From Sacculina carcini (Eukaryota > Arthropoda > Thecostraca > Sacculinidae), in contig OU696575.1 of the NCBI GenBank assembly GCA_916048095.2, forward strand, positions 4,063,501 through 4,127,500: a stretch of DNA of 64,000 bases. Direction: 5' to 3'. Of the stretch, positions 32,850 to 42,394 are shown piece after piece. How positions within the stretch are numbered: position 1 is the stretch's first letter; every line of letters starts with the position of its first letter. The translations under genes and the position numbers were made by a program. The notes beneath the pieces were generated by a model that saw only the letters and a program-made list of their open reading frames with translations, was not told the DNA's origin and made no database searches.

Positions 32850-34772
32850 CGGATGTTTGTCTTACCGGATGATGTTTTTTCATCGAGCGCTTTGGACAGG
32901 CCCAGTGCCTCATATGCTTGAAGACTTTGGCTGTCCTAAAAGAGTACAACGTGCGTCGCCACTGGGAGGCAGAGCACCGCTCGTCAAACTTCGCATCGAT
33001 GTCTGTCACCGAAAGGAAGGACGCCATCGTTAGACTATCAGGCAACTTGGAGAAACAATCATCGCTCTTCCGCAAACAGAATGCTGAAGCTGAAAAGGTG
33101 ACCCGCGCCAGTTATGAAGTCTCCCGCATCCTTGCTCGCCGAATGAAGCCATTCACAGATGGGGATTTCATCAAGGAATGCCTCCTCGCTGTAGTGGACT
33201 CTGTCTGTCCAGAGCAGCGTTCCGTCTTTGATAACGTGAGCCTTTCGTCCCGCACCGTTCGTCGCCGCATCGAGGATATGTCGGACAACGTGCACGACTC
33301 ACTCAAAACACGCAGCTCGAATTTCGTCGCCTTTTCTCTCGCTCTGGATGAGAGCACCGACACAAAGGACACGGCCCAGCTGTCCATTTTCATTCGCGGC
33401 GTCACTGCTGACCTTCAAGTATGTGAGGAATTCCTGCAGCTTGTCCCGCTACGCAACACCACCACTGGGCAAGACATCTGCGAAGCCGTGCTTTTGTGTG
33501 TTGATCAGCACTCTTTGGACCTCTCCCGTCTTGTATGTGTGACGACCGACGGTGCCCCGGCGATGGTTGGTGAGAAGAAGGGTGCTGCTTCGCTGCTAGT
33601 GCGTCACTGTGAAGCTGCCGGATACACTCAGCCCATTAACAAGATGCACTGCATCATCCACCAAGAGTCCCTGTGCGCTAAGTCTGCCAACCTCGTTGGT
33701 GTCATGTCTGTTGTGGTGAAAGTCGTCAACTCCATCCTCTCCCGCAGCCTTAACCATCGTCAGTTCCAGGCACTGATAGACGAGGTGAATACGCACTACA
33801 ACGACCTGCTCTACTTCTGTGAGGTACGCTGGCTGAGTCGTGGGGCCATGCTGTCTCGGGTGTGCGACCTTCAGCAGGAGATTGCCATATTTTTACGCCA
33901 GAAGAACCTTCCCCACGCTGATCAATTCTCTGATCCGCGGTGGCTAGCTCGCCTGGCCCTGCGCACTGACATCACGGCGCACCTGAACACCCTCAACATG
34001 AAGCTGCAAGGCAAAGATATTCTCGTGACAGACATTTACGCGCACATTACTGACTTTGAGGTTAAACTGCGCTTGTGGGAGGCTGAATTGGCTTCTGGTC
34101 AGTTCGTGCACTTTCCTCGCCTTGCTGCATGTGCCGCTGACGATGTGGACCTGAACACATGCGTTAGTGCCGTCAGCACTCTACGTGACGAATTCGCTTC
34201 CCGTTTTACAGGAGTCAGGGTGCTGGCTGCCGACTTCAAGCTTTTCACTGCTCCATTCGACTTTCCCGTGGAAGACGCCCCTGCCTCCCTGCAGATGGAG
34301 TTGGTGGAGCTACAATGCAATGATGAAATGAAGGCGAAATTCCTCATCTCTTCTCCGCTGCCTTTCTTCCGTGACATTGTTCTCCCTACTAAAAATTTTC
34401 AAAAAGACATTGCGCATGTCCAACGCATTGTGGACATGTTTGGCAGCACCTATTGCTGTGAACAGCTCTTTTCAAAAATGACGTACACAAAGTCTCGCCT
34501 TCGCTCCCAACTCTCAGACCGCCATCTCAATGACATTCTTTTGTTGTCAACCTCAACCATCGAGCCAGACATGGAAATGCTTCTTCATGGCAAACAACAC
34601 CAGCAATCTCATTGATTTATAAAGTGTTTGAAACAACTTTTGTATAATTTATCCATATAATCAATGCATTATACAAAATATAGTAATTCTGAGATTTTGT
34701 TTTCACTCCGGCCCGCGACTTCCTTCCAAGTGTCTTATCTGGCCCTCACTCTGAAAAGGTTGCCTGCCCCTG
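32850..34772 (+). mobile_element. hAT transposon related to GTF2IRD2/ZBED type, left end missing
   Basis: The right end, read inward on the minus strand, is CAGGGGCAGGCAACCTTTTC, a typical Charlie-like hAT terminal repeat, and ends at 34772 against the remnant of E's LTR. No matching left terminal repeat is present: the sequence left of about 32850 is gag of element E. The hAT therefore lost its left end together with most of E's 5' LTR, presumably in one deletion. Confidence 0.8.
32873..34615 (+). CDS. hAT-type transposase, GTF2IRD2-like, 5' partial
   Basis: This frame has 580 sense codons, open from just after an in-frame stop at 32870-32872. It begins in a BED-type zinc finger (FFIERFGQAQCLICLK, then VRRHWEAEH), which lacks the usual N-terminal leader. 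The transposase body follows with LALDESTDTKDTAQLSIF (first catalytic D region), VTTDGAPAMVGEKKGA (second D region), MHCIIHQESLCAK (C-x2-H), VRWLSRG, and a weaker C-terminal part with YCCEQLFSKMTYTKSRLRS (catalytic E and dimerisation region). GTF2IRD2 of mammals carries a domesticated transposase of this type. The frame is long and clean although the element's left end is gone. A first methionine is not evident near the start, so translation of this copy is doubtful. Confidence 0.82.
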   Translation, partial: CFFIERFGQAQCLICLKTLAVLKEYNVRRHWEAEHRSSNFASMSVTERKDAIVRLSGNLEKQSSLFRKQNAEAEKVTRASYEVSRILARRMKPFTDGDFIKECLLAVVDSVCPEQRSVFDNVSLSSRTVRRRIEDMSDNVHDSLKTRSSNFVAFSLALDESTDTKDTAQLSIFIRGVTADLQVCEEFLQLVPLRNTTTGQDICEAVLLCVDQHSLDLSRLVCVTTDGAPAMVGEKKGAASLLVRHCEAAGYTQPINKMHCIIHQESLCAKSANLVGVMSVVVKVVNSILSRSLNHRQFQALIDEVNTHYNDLLYFCEVRWLSRGAMLSRVCDLQQEIAIFLRQKNLPHADQFSDPRWLARLALRTDITAHLNTLNMKLQGKDILVTDIYAHITDFEVKLRLWEAELASGQFVHFPRLAACAADDVDLNTCVSAVSTLRDEFASRFTGVRVLAADFKLFTAPFDFPVEDAPASLQMELVELQCNDEMKAKFLISSPLPFFRDIVLPTKNFQKDIAHVQRIVDMFGSTYCCEQLFSKMTYTKSRLRSQLSDRHLNDILLLSTSTIEPDMEMLLHGKQHQQSH

Positions 34773-34779
34773 CACTACA

Positions 34780-35820
34780 GGCTGCTTCTCGTCGTCTTCT
34801 GATAAATTCTTCTAAAACTGAATTCATGGTTTTTCACCCTCCTCGTCTAACTCCACCTACTCTTCCATTTCCTTTACGTTCGTCAGTGCGAAACTTGGGT
34901 GTAATTATGGATTCCTCTCTCATCTTTAGCAATAATATTAGTTCTGTCACACGTACATGCCGTCTTATTCTACGCGCGCTGTATCCCATACGTCCATTCC
35001 TCGACCAAGCGTCTGCCATCAAGCTCATCAAAACACTGGTTTTTCCTCGTATAGATTATTGTATTGTTTTATATTTCAACACTCCGCGATGCTATTTGAA
35101 ACCATTTCAGACGGTGATCAATCAATGCTGTAGATTTGTCCTCTCTCCCGTTGTTTGTGTTCATACATCTCATCATTTGTACAATCTTCGTTGGCTACCT
35201 ATTATTCCGCGAATTCATTTCCGTCTCTCCTGTATTATTTACAAACTGCTGAACGGCATCAATCAGCCTGAATATCTTGTACGCCTGTTATCTCGTGTCT
35301 CAAATCCCAACACCCGTATTTCACGTCCTACAATGTCCTAGAGCGTTGTGTGAATCTCCCTGGTCAGCAAAATCATTTACCTTTTTTGCCCCTCGTTTCT
35401 ATAACTCACTTCCATCTCATGTCCTTCTATCTCCCTCTTTCTCTTCTTTCATTTCATCTCTGCGCACATACTTATTCTCTAAATCTTTTGATCGCTCATC
35501 TCATTGCCTTACACCATATGCCAAGATTTAGCTGCTCAAAGTGCACTCTCATCTTTTGCTTGCCTTTGTTTTTTTTAATTCACGTGTTTTTTTGTGTCCT
35601 GTAAGCAATTTTTCTATCTCCTATCTCTACCTGATTATCTTTGTACTGAAAATGTGTGTGAATTTCTTATTCTTACTGTGTGTGTATGTTTTATTCTGAT
35701 GATTATTTATTGCGCTCAATGTTTGTTTCATATTGCGTCGACGTGTAGCTTTTGTTTTTTTCTGTGCTATTTTTGTTCTTTTGTAATCGCGCCATTGTTG
35801 CTATGTGCGCTAAATCAAAT
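34780..35820 (+). mobile_element. LINE-2 piece: RT thumb, C-terminus and 3' end
   Basis: The frame continues from 25554 with AASRRLLINSSKTEFMVFH, VRNLGVIMDSSL, then FPRIDYCIVLYF, LRWLPIIPRIHFR and a separate frame with FFAPRFYNSLPSHV, the usual L2/CR1-type post-RT motifs. At least one frame change lies near 35.33 kb. The 3' end, GTGCGCTAAATCAAAT at about 35805-35820, resembles CR1/L2 ends. LINE-1 resumes immediately after. Confidence 0.82.
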
Positions 35821-36690
35821 ACATGTTGTTGTTTTTGTTGTTGAGTCCGTTATTTGTCTTGAGTACGACGAGTCTTCACTCTCAGGTGTGTTGTTTTTGT
35901 ATGTTGTTATTGCGAACACTGGCAGGTGATCACTGATGTCACATATAATAGTACCACTGTGTATTTGGGTGTTGATATCATTGGTGAAAATGTTATCTAT
36001 CAGAGTAGTTGACCTTTTGTCTATACATGTTGGGACATTGATCAGCGGTCTGAAACCGTGACTATAGACGGTATCTAGTATTTTTCCTGTTTGCTGCAAT
36101 TCTGTCAGTAACAAATTGATATTGAAATCACCCATGACAAACCAAGTTTTATTGTTGTTAATGTCCAACAGATTGCTGAGATGATCCACAAATACGTCAA
36201 CTGATGAATTCGGAAATTTGTAAATACATGAAAATAACATTTGATTGTTGTTGAGCGTGACTTCCACTGTTATTATTTCACATACGTCTTCAACTACATT
36301 GGATTTAGCGATAATTTTGGAAGGTTTCAAGCTAGACCTGACGTAAAGAAGAACACCGCCACCTCTTTTGTGCTCACGTGATGTACAGAACATATAATAA
36401 TTATCGAGTTTGAAGTAGACCATGCTCAAACCTTGGTTGAACCACGTTTCTGAGATTCCTATGACATCAAATTTGTGCTCTATAATCTCTAAGGTAGTGG
36501 TCAATTGGCAGAAATTTTTCTTTAGACTTCGAGCGTTGGCATGCAGCATTTTCAGTAAGTTGTCATTGGTGAAAGAAGAATTAAATTCCGCTTCTGTGTA
36601 CTCATCACACTTCGTTTGCATTTTATTGAAAAACTCTTCCTGGTGGAGAAAGGGCTGATCATCTTTTACACGGATCATATCCTGAGCTAT
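35821..36690 (-). mobile_element. LINE-1 piece: endonuclease domain
   Basis: The minus strand, from ATG at 36678, encodes an apurinic/apyrimidinic-type endonuclease: LLKMLHANARSLKKN (N), VIGISETWFN (E), GGGVLLYVRS, WFVMGDFNINLL (D) and CDISDHLPVFAIT (final H). All main catalytic motifs are visible and the frame is open over 287 codons. This is the 5' part of LINE-1. LINE-2 and everything nested in it separate it from the RT. Confidence 0.88.
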
Positions 36691-37159
36691 ATACAGGGTG
36701 AAATTAACATTGGTACATCATGAAAATTGTCTTTTTCGCATTGTGTATCTTAGAATGCACACTTTCATAAATGGATTAATGTTCAACCTAACAAGCAACT
36801 TCCATTATCAGTATTTTAATTTTCAATGAAAATTGTCCCAACTGAAAAAAATTTGTCCAAACTGAAATCAAAATTGTCCCAGCTAGAACCACAATGTATG
36901 TTATTGATTTTACATTAAATATCAAACTTAATTGTTATCAGTACAGTTTATTGTATTTCACATGAAAAAATTAGCATTAGTCGTAAAACATATATGTACT
37001 ACTTACTATGTACTATACAATTATGTACTACGGTAATTACAATGCAGATATGTACCGTATGTACTTACTTTATGAGGAACTCTATCAGCCAATATATCAA
37101 TGTCAGCGTATATACCACCAGCGAGCTTAAATTATAGCAACAAAGCAAGATATCACAAC
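36691..37159. other. AT-rich sequence without a recognised gene
   Basis: This may include the LINE-1 5' untranslated region. Three near-copies of a motif like TTGTCCCAACTGAAA occur at 36828-36890. No coding region is supported. Confidence 0.4.
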
Positions 37160-39590
37160 TCAACACAATCACAACGCAGCATGGCCCACTAAAACACCTT
37201 CACTAACAAACACGCACGAACGTTCTGCGCAAACAACTACCCTATTGCTGCAAAACAGCACAGAACACTGAGCTCCTGGGAGGTGCTGCTGCTCAGGCAC
37301 ATGCTGGGAAAATACCACGTCATACGGGGTTTCATGGGTGCTTGCCAGCTTGCAAGAATAACGCATGCCCAGCTCTTGACGACGGAGCGCCAGCGGAGCC
37401 TCATCAGCCTCAACAAGGAGGCTGACGATTGGCGACGTGCGAAACGCGCCGGTGGCAATGCGTATCCCTGCGTGGTGTACGACATTCAAACGGCTTTTTG
37501 CTTATTCCGAAGCCAGATCATATACGATGCTTGCGTGATTGAGACGCGACCTGACTAACGAGCGGTACAGAAGGAGAAGGGACTGTCGATCTGCTCCATA
37601 CCGCATGCGGTAAACAGTCTTCAGCACATTAAGTGCCCTTAGACATGCGGTTCTCAGCTGTGAAATATGGTCGGTGTAGGTCAAGCGCGAGTCCAACGTG
37701 ACCCCTAAAACCGAACCGTGCGTTGGAATGAGACAGCACTGCCGTAAAATTCCACTTCCACGTCAGGGCAGGCACCTCGACGGCGGCCGAAGTGTACACC
37801 GACCGTTTTGGACGTCTAGAAGCGGAAGCCGTTACGCGTTCCCCAATTATATCAATTATATAATCTCTATTATATTCACCGCCAGCAGCAGTTGACGCTG
37901 GACAGCAAAAGTGCTGCGAAAAGAACACCATACGGCGAAGTCGTCCACAAATAGAGACCGTCCAATCGAGGGAGACAAATGATTGTCAATGTCGTTGATC
38001 ATTATGGCAAAAAGGGCCACGCTGAGCACTCTACCCTGTGGAACGCCTTGTGCCTGATCGAACGGACGAGAAAGGGAGTTCCCCACACGCACACAGAATG
38101 AGCGGTGCAAAGGGAAATTGTGTACGAACCTCCCCATGTTGCCTCTGACACCACATCAATGCAGTTTGCGAAGAATCCCATGTCGCCATGTGGTGTCATA
38201 TGCCTTTTCGATGTCAAAGAATATCGCCGCGACGTGGTGACCTCGCGTGAAACTTTCACGTACGAGTCGATGGTCACCAAGTGGTCTAACGTTGAGCGAC
38301 CATGGTGAAATCCGCACTGAGCATCATTTAACAGCCGACCGCGTTCCAGAAACCATACCAGCCGTCCGCAAACCATTTTCTCAAACAGTTTGCCGAGACT
38401 GGAGGTCAGCGATATCGGGCGATAGTCAGACGGGTGATCGCCCGATTTGCCCTGTTGCGTGATGGGTATCACGATCGCCCGTCGTCAGGAGGCTGGAAAC
38501 TGCCCACCACTCCACATATCATTGAAGACCTGCAGCAAGGTGGACAGCACTGCGGGCGACAGACGTTTCAGCATGAGGTTGTGCACCTCATCAGGGCCTT
38601 CAGCCACATCGCGAAGCGATCGCAAGGCTGTTCTCAGCTCAGATGCAGAAAAATCGCTGTTGATTGGCAGCTGACAGTTGGTGGATAAATCAACGGGTGA
38701 ACTCTCGCACTGCTGCTTGATCGCCGCAAAATCAGGGTGGTCTACGTTTACACGACAGCGCTCCGCTAAATATCGGCCAATTTCGTCAGCAACATGCTCC
38801 GGATTTATCACTTCCACGCCACTAATCTTCAGAGAAGGCAGTTGAATGGGGCATCTATGGGAAGTATCCCAGAGATGCGCTTTATACGGCCCCATATGGT
38901 GGATATAGGACAATGCCGATTTATGTTGGACACATAAAACACCCACGAGGCCCGCTTCGCCTCGCGAAAGGTCCATCGAGCTTTTGCGCGAGCGTGGCGG
39001 AAGCAAAGCATGTTTGCCACGGTGATATTGCGCCGGGGAACAGGAACAGGAATAGGACGCCGCCGTGGACGCGATGACGTACGAGGAATGCTCGGTTTGG
39101 CACAGGTGACAATGGCCTCAGTAAATCTTCGACGCTGGGTAGAAGTGTGGGGTTGCCCATGGCTTCCAGTGTCAAGCAATCATAGCGGACCCAATCAGCT
39201 CGTTTGAAATTTCATCTCGGTGGTCGACCTTTGTGATATTGTGTCCTGTCCAGCAATATTCTTAGTACGTGCAACGGGTGGCTGTGATCCGCGGCGTCGG
39301 CGTCGAGACATGTAACATGATTTGCACTGCTCATGTGGCATGCAGTTCCAGCCGCGCCTGTTTTCGGTTAATACCAAGAACGATGTACTGCAATCATGGC
39401 ATTTTGGGGCATGTTACCGTTTCCTTCCTGTCGGCAAGCAAAGGTGCAGTGATTGGCGCGACTGTGAGCTCCTCAGGGAAAGCTGGGCGCGGTGAAGGTC
39501 TGCGTTTTGTGGCAGTCTTGAACGAGGAGTCTACAGAGCTGGCAGCGCAAGGCAGGGCGTTCCGCACCATTTCACGGTTTTCTAACAAAC
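37160..39590 (-). mobile_element. I-group LINE, inverted 5' segment
   Basis: On the minus strand, right to left: a segment before the RT (EGPDEVHNLMLKRLS, then QVFNDMWSGGQFP), RT fingers (SDYRPISLTSSLGKLFEKMV and QCGFHHGRSTLDHL), RT palm (QGVPQGRVLSVALFAIMIND and SLFVDDFAVW) and the post-RT region (IRIATGAFRTSPIVSLLVEA and APLALRRQELGMRYSCKL). These motifs fit I-group LINEs that also carry RNase H. Frame changes are frequent, so this copy is old. The stretch 39.2-39.59 kb is probably upstream coding but I could not place it. Confidence 0.75.
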
Positions 39591-39594
39591 CAAC

Positions 39595-40905
39595 CACGTC
39601 ATTTATGACACTCCGCTGGAGCTCCGTCGTCAAGAGCTGGGCATGAGTTATTCTTGCAAGCTGGCAAGCACCCATGAAAACCCCGCGTATGACGTAGTAT
39701 TTTCCCAGCATTTGCCTGAGCAGCACCACTTTCCAGGACCTGTGTTCTATGCTGTTTTGCAACAAAATGAAGACACTGTTGGAGTCATGCGGGATGGGTG
39801 CTAACGACGTCCTCAGGCAAGAATACACGGCGGAGTCACCCTGGGAATTGGTCACACCCGAGATCGACGTCTCGCTATCAGCTCTGTCGAAACACCCAGT
39901 GTGCTTCGCTCAGACACACTGGAGCGAATTCATTCTTACGGACGGTATACTGCCGTGTACACTGATGGATCTAAGTCGGCCAGCGGTGTGGGTTGTGCGT
40001 TTGTAAGTGGAGGTACGTGACGCTCGAGCACGCTGCCACCGAGCGCCTCCATTTAGACGGCTGAGCTTTAAGCTATCCTACTTGCCCTAGTTTTTATTCG
40101 CTCATCTTCATTTCATTTTTTATAGTTTTATCGGATTCTCTTAGTGCTATAAATTTATTATCATCGTTCTCGCTCCATCCTCTTATACAGAGGCGTTTCA
40201 CCTCTCTTAATAACATCCACCACCAGGGCAAGCGTGTGAAGTTCTGCTGGATTCCGGCCCATATTGGCATTCTGAGCAACTAGCGAGCTGACAGAGCCGC
40301 AAAAAGAGCTGCTGAACGAGACTTTTATTCGTTTAACTTTAACTTTCCCATTCCGTACTCGGACTTTTATCCTATCATCCATCGTTTTATACGTTCTCGT
40401 TGGCAGCTCTCCTGGGACGAATGTGGTGCTAAAAAACTGAAAGTGATGAAGCCCGAAATCGGACATTGGATGTGCTCTTATCGCCCGAAGAGGTCCGAGG
40501 ACCTACGTATGACCCACACGCGCTCTGTCGTGTGCGTGAGGGTCATACGTACGACACGCATCGCTATCTTCTACTCGGACAACCTGAACCGGCGTGCGGC
40601 GCATGTAATGCACGCCTCTCCGTGCAACACATCCTGGTGGAATGCCCATTATTCCCAGAGGAGCGTCAACGTTTTATTGGATCCATTCAGACTATTGACG
40701 AGATTCTCGGAGAGTAGCAGTCAGCGGTCATTGATGGCCGCCTTTCTTAGTTTTTACGGCTTTTGCCTATAAAAATTATTTATTGAGTTTTATTTCTTGG
40801 CTTCCACATCCATTTTGTTAACTATCACACTATCATATTTCATCATATTTCATCATTACATTCCTCATGTCCATCATTTTAGGGTATTTTAGCTGTAAAT
40901 AGACT
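39595..40905 (+). mobile_element. I-group LINE, 3' segment with RNase H
   Basis: The plus strand repeats the end of the inverted segment (LELRRQELGMSYSCKLASTH), then encodes an RNase H start (TAVYTDGSKSASGVGCAFVS), RNase H remnants, and the C-terminal zinc-like region (CGACNARLSVQHILVECPLF) ending at 40717. The 3' UTR has repeated ATTTCATCAT. Several stops and frame changes are present. Overlap with the inverted segment is about 150-200 bp at roughly 90% identity. Confidence 0.75.
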
Positions 40906-41990
40906 GGGGGATGCCGTATGGTCCCAGAGGTCGGAGAGGTTGCTTATGGTGCACCCCAAAACAAAAATAACGAACGTCATTTATGGAGCGAAGGACGGTC
41001 CCTTCTACGCTCAAAGCTTCCCGTTTGATGTCACCATCAGCAATCCCGACCAGAAGGACGTAACGGACATACTCGTCGGTGTAATTCATGTTGCTAGTTT
41101 TTCCGCATTTGCATGTGTGGTTTACCGTGAAACCGCATGTCTCGGCTTTGCCGCACACTCTCGCGGCGAACGACCTGATTTTCTCGTCGGTGTCTTGGGT
41201 CATTGTGACGAGTTCTGTGCGCTTCACGCCGCGCGACACCGGTATTACGGCCAGCGATCGCATGACCTCCATCATCTCAGCTACCGGTTGTGTTGTGATC
41301 AGGGGGCCCTGCTTCAGCATGGCGTCTCTCAACGACTCACCCGCACACTGATCTGTAAAAACGGTGAGTGGACGTCCCTCAACTGCGTATCGAAAGAGAC
41401 GAATGGTCAAGTAAAATGTGAGTAATCCGCGGCCAAACGTGCTGTAGCGCTGCTTTGCAGGTCGCAACGCTTTCGAGAAAAAACTGGGAGTCTGCCAAGA
41501 ACCACCGACGAACTGTTGTAAAACGGCACCCACAGTTTTGTTAGAAGCATCCACTTGAAGGCTGATATGAGCTTTTTCACCGGATGTGCAAGGCGAACAG
41601 CATTGACCATAAACAGTTTCACTTTCGTGGAGGCGTCTTTCGCTGCCGGTGCCCACTTTACCGACAGGGTGGTACGTTTCCCAGCTGGGACGAGGATGCA
41701 GCGGCTGCATTTATGTTGTACACGCAGGCAGAAAGCGGTTTTAAAACGTAAGCATACCAAGGTACCGGCGCACCTGGGTCTGTGTCTGTGGCTGAAGAAA
41801 GGACAAGATGTCTTGCCATTTATCCGGAAGTGGTGCAATGTCATCGGCCGTCATTCGGTGACCCAGAAACGAAACTACTGATGCAGCGTATGTACATTTG
41901 TGCGGGTTTATCACAACGCCGTATTGTTGAAGGTGCTGCAGCACTGCATGCACATGAAGGTGTAGTAAAATCAGATGACAACAGCACAAC
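40906..41990 (-). mobile_element. LTR element fragment G, Ty3/Gypsy, heavily broken
   Basis: Minus-strand pieces include an RT thumb region (INPHKCTYAASVVSFLGHRM, then RRYLGMLTF), an RNase H segment (SLQVDASNKTVGAVLQQF and PLTVFTDQ) and a gag-like segment (DEKIRSFAARVCGKAETCGF, then VLLVGIADGDIKREAL). The gag-like part follows the RNase H part, an unusual order, so more than one fragment may be joined here. No LTRs were seen. It is old, with many breaks. Confidence 0.65.
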
Positions 41991-42164
41991 GTTTCACCTG
42001 TATTTACACGTCAACGCTCAGAACAGAAACATCATCCTTCCACACACATCGCACACACCGAATCCTCTCTCATGCACCGGCTTCTCATTGACATCGCACA
42101 CGCGCACACATACCAACATACACGCCACTACCTGTCACAACGCTCAAATGCAAGTCGAGCCGCG

Positions 42165-42219
<55 letters not shown>

Positions 42220-42394
42220 CAGGACAAGCACCCACGCATTTACAATCGAACACTCTTCCTACATAATAAAAACACAAAATAATGAAACCGGTGAGCATAA
42301 CTCAAAACTGTTAACTAATTGTTTTTGAAAATTTTGCACTTGAAACGTTCAGCCACAACCATTCATCACAACGATTTTTGGAAGATCACAACGA
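41991..42394. other. Non-coding stretch with CA microsatellite
   Basis: No gene is seen. It contains the CA run at 42169-42218 and lies downstream of the F-box gene, so it probably includes its 3' untranslated region. Confidence 0.5.
42169..42218. repeat. (CA)25 microsatellite
   Basis: An uninterrupted CA dinucleotide run of about 50 bp. The histidine- and threonine-rich open frames over it are by-products. Confidence 0.95.

Larger units (their letters stand above)
25555..34779 (-). mobile_element. LTR element E, Ty3/Gypsy (Mag-like), broken, holds F and a hAT
   Basis: The outer limits are TGTAG at 25555 and CTACA at 34779, flanked by the duplication ggctg (25550-25554 and 34780-34784). The 3' LTR is 25555-25762. 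Only the last few bases of the opposite LTR remain at 34773-34779. Minus-strand parts are gag (about 29.0-29.76 kb and resuming at 32.83 kb beyond F), zinc knuckles, protease (about 28.6-28.95 kb), RT (about 27.9-28.5 kb), RNase H (about 27.25-27.7 kb) and integrase (about 25.8-27.1 kb). The element is broken, with a few breaks. LTR age cannot be measured because one LTR is nearly gone. Elements F and a GTF2IRD2-like hAT lie inside it. Confidence 0.88.

Noticed and set aside
34690-34779. A full 5' LTR for element E
   Set aside because: Only the last seven bases before the ggctg duplication fit the LTR. The rest is the terminal region of a hAT element.
42169-42218. CRISPR-like or regulatory repeat
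   Set aside because: It is a plain CA dinucleotide microsatellite. No spaced repeats or cas-like genes occur anywhere in the window.
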